DNA of 64,000 bases from Tricholomella constricta (lineage: Eukaryota; Basidiomycota; Agaricomycetes; Agaricales; Lyophyllaceae): assembly GCA_013368375.1 (NCBI GenBank), contig JAACJP010000022.1, positions 372,001 through 436,000 of the forward strand, in the 5' to 3' direction. Every line of letters starts with the position of its first letter. Position 1 is the first letter of the stretch. A program made the position numbers and the translations under genes. Below the pieces are notes generated by a model that had not been told where the DNA came from, made no database searches, and worked only from the letters and a program-made list of their open reading frames with translations. Positions 20,464-29,790 of this stretch are shown here, in pieces.

Positions 20464-20658
20464 TGTAAGGACGCAGGTCCATACTGGTCACCTGTGTTGG
20501 CATTGTTTGGCAACGCCTTCGGCGTTGCCTATATCTATTGTTTATGTCTATTATTTTAAGTAGATCTTCGCAACTTCATGTACAACTAGCAGAAAAATAA
20601 CATCTGGTCAAGCTCGGTTGTAGTGTGAAACGCGAGGTCGTCCTGTAGCACCGCTACA
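20464..20658 (+). repeat. Element B 3' LTR
   Basis: 195 bp. The only difference from the 5' copy that I noticed is in the AGAAAAATRACATC context (G left, A right), which suggests a young insertion. Confidence 0.9.
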
Positions 20659-20663
20659 GTGAA

Positions 20664-21380
20664 GCTCGGAAGTGGTATAATCGCCATGTTATACACGTGA
20701 ACTGCGATAACCAGTTCTGGACGTTTGAAGACGTCATATTAGGATTGTACGACCGGTTCGTGTTGCCGTCAACCATGCAGGACGCCCGTAACGACTTCAA
20801 TGCCGTTACTTACTCGGCGAGCAAAGGCATACAAGGTCTGTATGATGACCTTGTTGATCATGCTATGAACATGGCAGCAAGAACGGACGATTGGACGTTC
20901 TTGGAAAAATTCCTCAAGACACTCCCGCGTGAGATGCGGAAGGCGCTGTTCGATGACGGGTTATCACCCGAAATCAACACAGCACAAGAGTTCCTAGCGG
21001 TGGGCTTAGCCCACCAAGCAACCCAGAAGACGGCTGATTACTTTGAGCGGAATATAACCGCTCAACGGACTCAACCGAGTCAGCTGAGGAAACCAGATGG
21101 GGGGCGAGTGAACGCCCCACAAAACAACCTCAACCAGTTTCGACGACAGTATGGCGCACCTAACGCGACGCCATATACCAAACCGGCGGCTCAGGAACAA
21201 CAAGGACGTGGAGATCAAAAGCCTCACGTCGATAAACCAGCGGTGAAGACTGGAGATCGTCCGCAAAACGATCACACGAAGAATCACGGCCACCACAATC
21301 ACCCACCTGGCGAGGTGTGTTTCAATTGTGGAGGACTAGGGCATTTTGCAAGGGATTGCAGGAAGCCCAAGAAACCATGA
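20664..21380 (+). pseudogene. Element A gag, second part with zinc knuckle
   Basis: Continues the gag frame across B (FLDGE|ARKWYNRHVIHV). Capsid-type segments WTFEDVILGLYDRFVLPST and GIQGLYDDLVDHAMNMA are shared with E Gag (WTFEDVILGLYDRFVQPST), and the CCHC knuckle CFNCGGLGHFARDC lies near 21317-21358. It ends at TGA 21378-21380, but the next frame (protease) is in the same phase, and E has a sense codon at the aligned place. This TGA is therefore probably a mutated Arg codon inside an original Gag-Pro fusion. The product would be nucleocapsid/capsid. Confidence 0.8.
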
Positions 21381-22130
21381 GCGTACATAATGGCCGCTTA
21401 TACGGCGGCAATTGATGCAGCGAGCGACGCGGACGACGAAGATGCGTCTCCCGAGGATCCGGATGGACGAGAAACTGGACGCCCTGATACAGAGGCGGAC
21501 AAAGAAGATGAGGACGATGAGTTCGTAGACATGGAGGTCTACGAAAATGAATACTATGCTCGGGACGATGAGACCGAGCGTATGTTTGCGATGACGGAGG
21601 TAATTGCATCAGAAGAACGCAAGGAGAAGCCGTCGTTTCGCAAAGTAAAGGTGCGGACGGGCAGGGACAAGATTGCTCGCCCTGTACTGCCAATAAAGGA
21701 CAAGGAGTGCCTTGTAACCTACATCAATGTAGGTGGCCACGAAGCGTGGACCCTATGGGACTCCGGGAGTACAACTACCGGACTTACTCCGTCGTTCGCT
21801 CAAGTGGCCGACATTCGCGTATTTCCGCTGGAGGATCCATTAATCCTACAGCTCGGAACGAAAGGAAGTCGGGCCACAGTAAACTTTGGCACGACGGTGG
21901 AAACCGTCCTTCCAGGATTTGAAGGCAAGGTCTACATGGACCTTGCTAACTTTGATCGATACGACGTGATTATAGGCACGCCGTTTATGCGCGCTAATAA
22001 AGTCGTGCTGGATTTTAATCGTGACGAAGTTATCGTCAACGGAGTCGCTACACCAGCGACGAAAGTCAAAATGGAGGATAGCGATGGTCGTGCTAGACGC
22101 CATCGGTCGTTGGAGAAACGAAAGGAATGA
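21381..22130 (+). pseudogene. Element A protease region
   Basis: In phase with gag. An acidic linker (DDEDASPEDPDGRETGRPD, then EVYENEYY-type residues, also seen in E) leads to a retropepsin-like aspartic protease: LWDSGSTTTGLTPSFAQVA with the catalytic Asp near 21759, and YDVIIGTPFMRANKVVLDF near the C-terminal side. It ends at TGA 22128-22130 in the context gaa-TGA-ctc. E has a TGA at the homologous place in the context gat-TGA-ctc, and the RT frame continues in phase in both. Confidence 0.8.
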
Positions 22131-25100
22131 CTCAAAGTAACAGTAGAAGATGACGATGATCCTGACGATGAGGGTAGGCCGATAAACAGCCTACCGAAGG
22201 ATCATCCAGCAATTCTAGTGTCCGATGCAGAGTTCCAAGAAACTCTGAAGGAGGGGGATAAGCCACCTCCGAAGACAAAGAAACCCCAACGACGACAGCA
22301 GAAGGCACAAACGGAGCCTTCGAAGGAACAAGAACAGGCTAATGAGCCATGTGAAGAACGTCAGCGCGATAATGAAGCGCTAAAGACGAACGAAGCCGAC
22401 AAGGATACGGGATCAGAACTGTGTTCTAATACAAGTAGTCGATCATTCTGGGACCGACCTAATCCACATCCACAATATGAGTGGATGTTCGACCCGAGGA
22501 TGCCGCAAGAATGGAACGCAGTAATAGCGTCCATGCGGGCACACGAAGGACGGAACGTAGGCACGCTAGGAAAAGCGTACCGAAATCCTCGGCCTGAGGA
22601 AGTGTCGGAGCCAACGGAAATGAACTTTCCGGTGAATACACAACGGGCAAAACGGCCGTTATATCGGCTGCCAGTGAAGGACGAGAGTGACTTTGCTCTC
22701 GTGAAACTACGAGCTAGGTTCGACGATAAACCTAGCAAGGGAGACACAGCGTATATCCGCGCTGCAAGAACTGTCAAAGGAAAAGGTAAGGCACACAATG
22801 GAGGCCTTACCGAAGAAGATTATCCACGACTTCGTCAGCAATGGCACGACGAATTCGAAGACATGGTGGGTGGTACAAAACAACAGTTACCACCCTGGCG
22901 AGAAGTCAACCACGAGATAACTCTCGTCGACGACGAGAAACAATATCAGTACCACGCACCGAGGTGCCCAATGTCCCTTCGCGAGGAATTCTATGCGAAG
23001 GTCAATCGGTATACGGACTCCAAGTGGTGGGAGCCTCGTTCGGTGAAGCAAGCAGCGCCGCTGCTATGTATCCCGAAAAAGGATGGCTCCCTGAGAACAC
23101 CTCTGGATGCACGGCAACGTAACGACAATACTATAAAGGACGTTACGCCGTTGCCGGACCAGGAAATCATCCGTGAGGATGTTGCCCGAGGAAAGATACG
23201 GTCAAAGATCGATCTAACGGATGCGTATGAACAAGTACGCATCCTCGAAAAGGACGTACAAGACCGCTTTTGCAACAATAGCGGGAACGTACGTTAGCAA
23301 CATAATGCAGATCGGGGACTGTAATGCCCCCGCAACATTTCAACGGCTAATGACGTCCATCTTTTGGGACGTCATTGGGAAGTTCATGCATGTATACTTG
23401 GACGACATATTCATATTTTCGAACTCCATTGAAGAGCATGAAGATCATCTACGAGTAGTGTTCGAGCGATTACGCGAACAATCCCTTTATCTGAAGTGGA
23501 AAAAATGCGAACTGTATTCGGATCGCGTCGACTGCCTTGGTCATATAATTGACGACCAAGGAATTCGTCCCGACGCAGATAAATTGGCACGGATCCGTGA
23601 GTGGAAAACACCACGGAATTACAATGATATCCAACGATTCGTTGGACTTGTGAATTATCTGGGACAATTCCTCCCAGATATATCAGCGTATACTGGACCA
23701 CTAATGGCAATGACCGAAAATGGGTCGCCATTCTACTGGAGGCCGATTCACCAACGATGCTTTGAAATGATAAAGCATATATGTTGTACGACACCAATAA
23801 TTCGGCCTATTCAACCGAAGACAGGCGAGCCAATTTGGATCATCTGTGACGCCTCGAAGTCAGGCGTCGGTGCGATGTATGGGCAAGGACCTACATGGAT
23901 CCAAGCTCAACCGGCTGGATTCATGTCCAGGAAATTTACCAATGCGCAGCAAAATTATGCCGTGCATGAATTAGAAACTCTGGCGATTCTTGAGGCGCTA
24001 TTAAAGTGGGAGGATAAACTTGTGGGGTATAAAATCCACATTATTACCGACCACAAAGCCCTCGAGTTCTTTAAAACCCAGGTGAACTTATCACCTAGGC
24101 AGCGTCGCTGGATGGAGTATATGTCGCGATTTAACTTCGACATCACCTATGTGAAAGGCGAACTGAATAAAGTCGCCGATTGTTTATCGCGATACTTTGA
24201 AAGCGATACTCCTCAAGATAGATACGATGTCCACGACTTCGTAGCCGCCGATGCAAGAATCGACCCCACTGGAGAAGATTTACCGGTTCCACGATACCAT
24301 GAGATCGTGGAAAAAGTGGTCGAAATTCGAGCAATGAAGGACGTAGAAATACGTCGCAGCAAGCGGCTTCAAGAACGCCAGGAGGACCGGGATATTGAAG
24401 CCCAAATTATGGAGGACGCGGCACCAAGTGTCGCATCTAAACCCTCATCACACCCTCAGGAGAGCATAAGTCCAACCGAGCGTGACCGCACGGTTGGAGA
24501 TATTGTGTTAGGGAGGGACACAGTTGCCCCTCCCCCAGATAAGACGGATGAGAGTATCCGTCGTGAAGTTATCCTTGGATATCCAAAGGATAAACTCTTC
24601 TCGGCTATTATCGAGAACCCCAAAGACTTTCGTAACTTTACTTCGAAAGATAAACTTATATGGACCAAGAACGCTACCAATGACAGCGTTCTATGCATAC
24701 CGCGAGAGCCGAAGCTCATCACGTCAATCGTTGAACAAGCCCATAAAACTATGGGACATTTCGGCGCAGAACGAACAACGGAATATATACGACGTTGGTA
24801 TTGGTGGCCCTCGCTAGCCACTACCGTGCGTACATTTTGTAAAACGTGCGAATACTGCCAGCAGATCAAGACGTCCAACCAGAAGCCGTCAGGGAAATTA
24901 CATTCCCTGCCCGTACCAACAAAGCCCTGGGACTCCATTGGAATGGACTTTATTGGTCCATTCCCAGAATCCAATGGATGTAATTACCTATGGGTAGTAA
25001 TCTGCCGCATGACAAGTATGGTGCATTTGATACCCATACATACGACTATGACCGCAGCCCAACTATCGTGGGTATACCTACGGGAGATCGTCAGGCTACA

Positions 25101-26028
25101 TGGCCTGCCGAGCTCGATCGTAAGCGATCGAGATTCGAAGTTTACATCGCGCTGGTGGCGCGAGCTACATAAATTATTAGGAGCTAAGCTCCTAATGTCG
25201 ACATCTTTCCACCCTCAGACGGATGGACAGACGGAACGGGCCAATCGTAGTATTGGACAAATTTTCCGCGCCGTAGTGAGACACGACCAGAAGGACTGGG
25301 TAGACCGTGCACCCATGGCCGAATTCGCGATAAACGCGAGTGTATCGGCCACTACCAAGTTCGCCCCATTCGAGCTTAATGGAGGCTATATGCCATCTAT
25401 GTTGAAGGAGATACGCTCAGACAGCGTAATACCGAAGGGAATTCGGGAGTACGCCGAGCGAGCATTACAAAACATAGCGGAGGCTCACGACGCTATAATT
25501 GAGGCGCGCGTATTTCAAACGCACGAGGCCAATAGACGTCGATCAGTGGGTCCCGACATAAAGGGGGGCGACTTGGTGTATTTATCAACCAAGAATTTGA
25601 ATCTTCCCAAGGGACGCGCACGAAAATTGTGCCCGAAGTTTGTCGGGCCCTACAAAGTACTCAAGGCCATGCCAGAAACGTCGAACTATACGTTGGAATT
25701 ACCAACGGCGTTAATGGAGCGCCGGATTCATCCAACGTTTCACATATCGCTGTTGCGTCCGTACCACGCAACGAATGATGTGATGTTTCCGAATAGAACT
25801 CATCCGGAGCCCTATGATTTTGGGGCGCCGGATAATCACGAATGGTTCGTGGAAGACATTTTGGGCCACAGATGGACCCAAAATAATGCTATTGAATACC
25901 AAGTTCGGTGGAGTCTGGGAGACACCACCTGGGAACCGCACACTAATTGCAACAAGTTAGCGGCACTCGACCGCTACTTAGAATTGCAGGGAGTAAGGAG
26001 CGCGTCTAAATTGCCGCGAAGAGTTTAG
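22131..26028 (+). pseudogene. pol: Element A Pol: RT, RNase H, integrase, chromodomain-like tail, with frameshift
   Basis: Open from 22131 in the protease frame to about 23259. There two bases are missing compared with E (E reads PEDVPKTAFATIAG), and the frame continues at 23221-26028. RT YLDDIFIF at 23395-23406. RNase H (ICDASKSGVGAMYGQ ... TDHKALEFF). Integrase zinc finger HKTMGHFGAERT...CEYCQQIK and DDE context IGMDFIGPFPES ... SIVSDRDSKFTSRWW ... HPQTDGQTERANR. Tail WFVEDILGHRW...IEYQVRWSLGDTTWEPH is chromodomain-like. Inactive as it stands because of the deletion. Hairpins run through the gene although the homologous E codons do not form them. Confidence 0.88.
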
Positions 26029-26152
26029 ACTGTGGCACGATCATGTGACCATGGCGATCAAGAAATTACATAACCATCAAAGGGTTATGGCAGGAGGTTA
26101 AATATGTTTTTTGGCGCTAGTACGCGTAACCGACTTCAACTTCAACCACAAC

Positions 26153-27073
26153 ATGTACCCCAACCCAGGACCCACCTCCTCCAGCAACGACGTGATTCGG
26201 GGCGGCGACAGCCGCACCGACCTTCAAAATCTGAACCCGGGACCGAGTTCGAGTGGGGGGGAAGTGCAGGGGCGCGTGGAAAACGCGCCCCCGCCTCCAT
26301 CCTACATGGGCTCACAAACCCAGATGTATCAGTACCCGCCGGCTGGCCATATGAGCCAGCCCCATCAAGGGCAACAACCATATCCAACGGTTGGCCAAAT
26401 GAGCCAACCGCCCCACCAGGGGCAACAACCACCGATGGGTGGTTTTTACCCACCAGCGATGGCATTTCAACAGATGCCATCGATGGCGAACCACATGGGG
26501 TACCCGCAGCCGATGTGGTACCCCCAAATGCCGATGCAGCCGGTACCGCAACATATGCGGTACAACGAACCTGAGCCGATGGAAGTAGACGATCAGAGTC
26601 GTCTACGGGCACCTACCCCTCCGGCGCAAGTGTCGCGCGGCGAATCATCGCGTCGCCCCGTTGCGCAGAACGCAGTCGCGTCGAGTTCGCAAAGGCCGGC
26701 AGACGATCGCAGAGCGTCGTCTGCATCAAGTTCGCGGAGACCATCTGCAGACGATGGTCTCCTCAATTCTCTACTGGATCGATTGGATGCCGCGGGGATT
26801 AACCGCGAATTTTGTGAATTCTTGGACGACGGAATGGCGCAGCTGGTCATTACCCAGCTGCTGGATGCATACGAAGGAGCCCGTGAGGAATTGGGCCGAA
26901 TAAGAGCGAGAGAACGGGCCATGGCTGAGCAACTCAGCCTGGCAAGAAAACGGCCGGCGGTATCGTCGCCGGATCGAGGGGAGGGATCATCATCCCGACC
27001 CATGAAGAGGCAGCAGACGGAGGGGCGTCGAGAGGAACGCACCTCGTATGAACCGAGAAGGAGCGAGTTGTAA
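26153..27073 (+). pseudogene. Element A accessory ORF, N-terminal half (unknown function)
   Basis: Open frame after integrase; the first ATG is at 26153, though upstream codons are open to 26111. The N-terminal two thirds are Pro/Gln/Met-rich and probably disordered (repeats of MSQPPHQGQQPP type). A conserved core RLDAAGINREFCEFLDDGMA...QLLDAYEGAREELGRIRA, then QLSLARKRPA, aligns with E (RLESVGVAPDFVVDFIHDGMA...ALRKRPA) and looks helical/coiled coil. It ends at TAA 27071. The next conserved block follows at 27187 after a short tRNA-like insertion. I do not recognise the family. It is not a standard envelope gene: no signal peptide or membrane segment is visible. Confidence 0.55.
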
Positions 27074-27169
27074 GGGAGACGGCCGTCGTTTCCCTAGTAA
27101 TGACCCCGGGGTTATGCTACCCGACGGCTAGAGTTAAATCTGACTAAAAGGCAAAGTGGTAACAGAGGA

Positions 27170-27253
27170 CTATGGTGTAGTGGTAACACGAGTCGCGGGT
27201 TCGACCCCCGCTAGTTCTAGTTTTCTCGGGGACGTGGGTTCGATTCCCGCCTG
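27170..27253 (+). other. tRNA-like Pol III box segment inside element A accessory region
   Basis: A-box-like TGGTGTAGTGG (27173-27183), B-box GTTCGACCC (27199-27207), T run (27221-27224), then a second B-box-like GGTTCGATTCC (27237-27247). A cloverleaf lacking an anticodon arm can be drawn: 7-bp acceptor AGGACTA/TAGTTCT, D stem GTGT/ACAC, T stem GCGGG/CCCGC. ACACGAGTC occurs on both sides of the second part (near 27186 and 27261), like a small target duplication. Not a normal tRNA gene. Confidence 0.4.
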
Positions 27254-29193
27254 AGCTGTTACACGAGTCCAGGCGTCAGGAACGACGCCCGGAACCAGAG
27301 TATCGGCGGCAGGAACGCCATCCCGACCATGAAGTGCGGCGCGATGAACGCCCACTTGACTATGGTGCGCAACGGGATGAGCACGCTCGGGAAGCGTCGC
27401 TCCCACTACCAATCCCGGGAGAAAGCCGGGTGCGGAACCCAGAGAGAGGTTCCCAGAAGAAGGAACCTGTCGGCAAGTATACCTTGCCGCCGCCATCACC
27501 CGCACCACCTACTCCGATGGTGCAGCCTCCGACACCGCCGCCTAAATCAAAAGGCAAGCAGAAGGTGTCCGACCCATACACCGAGGCTATGGCTGAGTCG
27601 GATTACGGCGAGTCCTCAGATGACGGGAAGCCCGTCAGCAAGAAGAAGGCTGCCGGGCGGAAGCAGCAGCGTGAGAACTTGGCTCGCAAGGCTGAGAAAG
27701 AGGCGACAGGGCGGATCCCTGATGAACTCGGGGTGGTCTTCGTCGACAACCGCCACGAGAGGGACAACCGGTTCTGGGATATGCTAACGCGGGCGATATA
27801 TGTATCGCCCGCCCAAAATCGGGCCTATGCCCTGGACACAGCAGCTCGCGCAGCAGAAAGCGAGCTGGGAACGGGACAAACATTCCGTCCCTCAAGTGGG
27901 CGGCTATATGCCGTCGCTCCACGCGGGTTCCCAATGAACCCTCGTGAAGTTGACCAGCTCTACACTCTGGTCACTAGACCACAACACGGAGTGACGGACC
28001 AAGAGCGGGCCGAGGCCTTTATGCTCTTTAGAGAGTTCCGTCATGTGGCCCTGTCGGTAGCGCCCCATTTGCGCGACCGAGCCATGACTCGTATAGCAGC
28101 CGACGAGTTCAAAAATATCGGACGACCGTTCGATAAAAAGTCCCACATTTGGCAGGTCGCCCACATTAGGCGGCCTGGAAAGGCGTTTGTATACCGGCCT
28201 GATAAGCCGACCCGAGGTGCTGGCTTGCCACAACCCGGCCCCGACCACGCCTTTGATGTCGAGCATTGGTGTCGACATATGATTCACCATGGCCGTATTG
28301 GTTCCAGAAACCAATACGGCGGTATTGTTATGGACTACCGGTTCCACGTCCACCGTCGCGGAACGTGGGGATACTTGTTGGCAAACATGCTCGCGCCAAC
28401 ACCGCATAGTTTGCGGACATGGTTTATGCGAATATTCGCAACCATCACCGCTCGGCCATACCTCTATTCAGAGGCAGTGGCGGCCCACGACGAGGCCCAA
28501 CCGGATCGGCCTTTCACGCCGATCGTCGGGCCCGAGGTGATTATCCCTCACATACAAGTGACCGCCCCAGAGGGACGCGTCACTGTAGAAGGTGTCATTC
28601 AACACCTTATAAACAGTGGTATTCCCATTCCGTGGATAAACCACAGTTATACGTATGGTCTACACTATTTGGACCATAATTACTCCACGGCAGGTCCTCA
28701 CCGAGACCTGCTGCGCAACACCGATGACGATCGAGTACGTCGTCTCGATCAATTGGGCATTCCTCCCGCTATGGATGAGTGGGACGGGTGGTATCATCCT
28801 ACCACCGACGACATTTCGCGCATCCACATGTTGATGCAATTAGAGCTCCATAACGATGGGCTCGACTGTCTACTCAACTCAGAGTGGATGCTCGTGGGTG
28901 AAGACCCACATTTCCGAGAACTCCGTGTTCGGACTGGGGAATTTCCCCCTCCGGACCTGCACCATCCCGCTTCATCGGGATCGACGGCTTACATCGTCGA
29001 AATGGCGGACCCGGCGGCAGCCATACCTGCCCCCGCGACATCATCCACAGTCGCGGCAGCTTCACTCGAAGCTGCCGAAACCCCAGTGGACCCCGTGTCG
29101 GCTCTTACTGAGCCTCTATCACAGGCGGTGATAACCACCAGCCCAGGTCCGGTGGAAACTAACCCCACCGACCTTGATACTGTGATGGAGTAA
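27187..29193 (+). CDS. Element A accessory ORF, C-terminal domain (unknown function)
   Basis: Open frame of about 668 codons. It starts within Arg/Glu-rich sequence (QERRPEPEYRRQER) and a Pro/Lys-rich linker. It then enters a conserved domain of about 400 residues also found in E: VAPRGFPMNPREVDQL, RGAGLPQPG, FDVEHWCRHMIHHGR, YGGIVMDYRFHVHRRGTWGY, MRIFATITARPYLYSEAV, PWINHSYTYGLHYLDHNYS, GIPPAMDEWDGWYHPTTDDI. Many conserved Trp, His, Tyr and Asp residues suggest a folded, possibly enzymatic or capsid-binding domain, but no known motif is evident. Acidic, Pro/Ala-rich end. Its position after integrase and before the polypurine tract implies a subgenomic or readthrough product. Confidence 0.65.
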   Translation, partial: HESRVRPPLVLVFSGTWVRFPPELLHESRRQERRPEPEYRRQERHPDHEVRRDERPLDYGAQRDEHAREASLPLPIPGESRVRNPERGSQKKEPVGKYTLPPPSPAPPTPMVQPPTPPPKSKGKQKVSDPYTEAMAESDYGESSDDGKPVSKKKAAGRKQQRENLARKAEKEATGRIPDELGVVFVDNRHERDNRFWDMLTRAIYVSPAQNRAYALDTAARAAESELGTGQTFRPSSGRLYAVAPRGFPMNPREVDQLYTLVTRPQHGVTDQERAEAFMLFREFRHVALSVAPHLRDRAMTRIAADEFKNIGRPFDKKSHIWQVAHIRRPGKAFVYRPDKPTRGAGLPQPGPDHAFDVEHWCRHMIHHGRIGSRNQYGGIVMDYRFHVHRRGTWGYLLANMLAPTPHSLRTWFMRIFATITARPYLYSEAVAAHDEAQPDRPFTPIVGPEVIIPHIQVTAPEGRVTVEGVIQHLINSGIPIPWINHSYTYGLHYLDHNYSTAGPHRDLLRNTDDDRVRRLDQLGIPPAMDEWDGWYHPTTDDISRIHMLMQLELHNDGLDCLLNSEWMLVGEDPHFRELRVRTGEFPPPDLHHPASSGSTAYIVEMADPAAAIPAPATSSTVAAASLEAAETPVDPVSALTEPLSQAVITTSPGPVETNPTDLDTVME

Positions 29194-29527
29194 GTGGTCG
29201 GGGAGACAACCTAATCCCCCCGTCAACGAACCGACCAACGACACGCAGGGGTCACCGTCGGGACGACCGCCATTGTCAGGTGTGAACCACCTGACTCTCG
29301 AGAAGCACCCCGCAGGTCGCGTATTCAAAAACACGCAACACCGGACTTTCTCACTTCTGTGAAACGCGCGCGGCACTTTGAGGCCGTGCAGTGGAGCATT
29401 TGTAGCCACTACATTTTAAGTCGGAAATACGTATCATCAATACGTATTTCTGCACTACTTTACTGGGTAGAGGTCGCCGGGACCTAGACCCCAATTTTAC
29501 TTTATATTCTTGCCCGACCTCCTGGTG
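29194..29527 (+). other. Element A 3' non-coding region
   Basis: About 330 bp between the accessory stop and the polypurine hairpin. No open frame of note. Hairpins continue, for example GTCAGGTGTGAAC-type pairs at 29275-29292 and AATACGT-atcatc-ACGTATT-like pairs near 29425-29450. Confidence 0.5.
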
Positions 29528-29557
29528 AAGATCGCTACTAGCGATCTTAAAGGGGGG
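29528..29557 (+). promoter_or_regulatory. Hairpin plus polypurine tract of element A
   Basis: AAGATCGCT-act-AGCGATCTT (29528-29548) followed immediately by AAAGGGGGG (29549-29557) and TA before the LTR. Plus-strand DNA primer site; the adjacent stem is shared in layout with B and E. Confidence 0.75.
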
Positions 29558-29559
29558 TA

Positions 29560-29785
29560 TGTAAGGGCGCTTACAATCTAATCCGCTAATCTGATCTAAT
29601 CGTATCTTATCGATACGATTATGTTATTGTTTGGCAACACCGTCTGGTGTTGCCTATTTAATCAACTACATTACATAATTAAATAGTAGACCTTGTAACA
29701 TCACCTACACGTAGCAAATAGACGACTAGTCAAGCTTACGTGCAGCGTGAACAGCAAGGTCGCCCAACCCTGTAACTCCGTTACA
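29560..29785 (+). repeat. Element A 3' LTR
   Basis: 226 bp, same length as the 5' copy and with no difference that I could find by eye, so insertion is recent in spite of the stops inside the element. Confidence 0.92.
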
Positions 29786-29790
29786 GGGAC

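Larger units (their letters stand above)
4921..20658 (+). mobile_element. Element B: non-autonomous LTR element with one long ORF, nested in A
   Basis: 195-bp LTRs (4921-5115 and 20464-20658) with TSD GTGAA (4916-4920 and 20659-20663), inserted in the gag of A. Removing foldback F, chromovirus C and the TRIM leaves about 4.0 kb: LTR, poly-T plus hairpin leader, a single 953-codon frame, about 600 bp of hairpin-rich non-coding sequence, a hairpin/polypurine tract and LTR. No protease, RT or integrase is present, so mobility must rely on another element. Element A is the closest candidate by LTR design and by a shared Gag-like block. Confidence 0.9.
2989..29785 (+). mobile_element. Element A: Ty3/Gypsy chromovirus with extra 3' ORF, host of element B
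   Basis: 226-bp LTRs (2989-3214 and 29560-29785) flanked by the 5-bp TSD GGGAC (2984-2988 and 29786-29790). Without nested element B and its TSD the element is about 11.05 kb. Order: gag (3322-4920 + 20664-21380), protease (to 22130), RT/RNase H/integrase/chromodomain-like tail (to 26028), accessory ORF (26153-29193), hairpin plus polypurine tract, LTR. It is defective: in-frame TGAs at 4108, 21378 and 22128, and a 2-nt deletion near 23259. It is inserted in the 3' part of the LINE. Its whole sequence is saturated with short hairpins. Confidence 0.92.

Noticed and set aside
27170..27253. Functional tRNA gene
   Set aside because: No anticodon arm can be formed and two B-boxes are present; kept only as a tRNA-like segment.
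26153..29193. Envelope gene (retrovirus-like) after integrase
   Set aside because: No signal peptide, membrane segment or fusion-peptide-like stretch in either A or E; the domain is soluble-looking.
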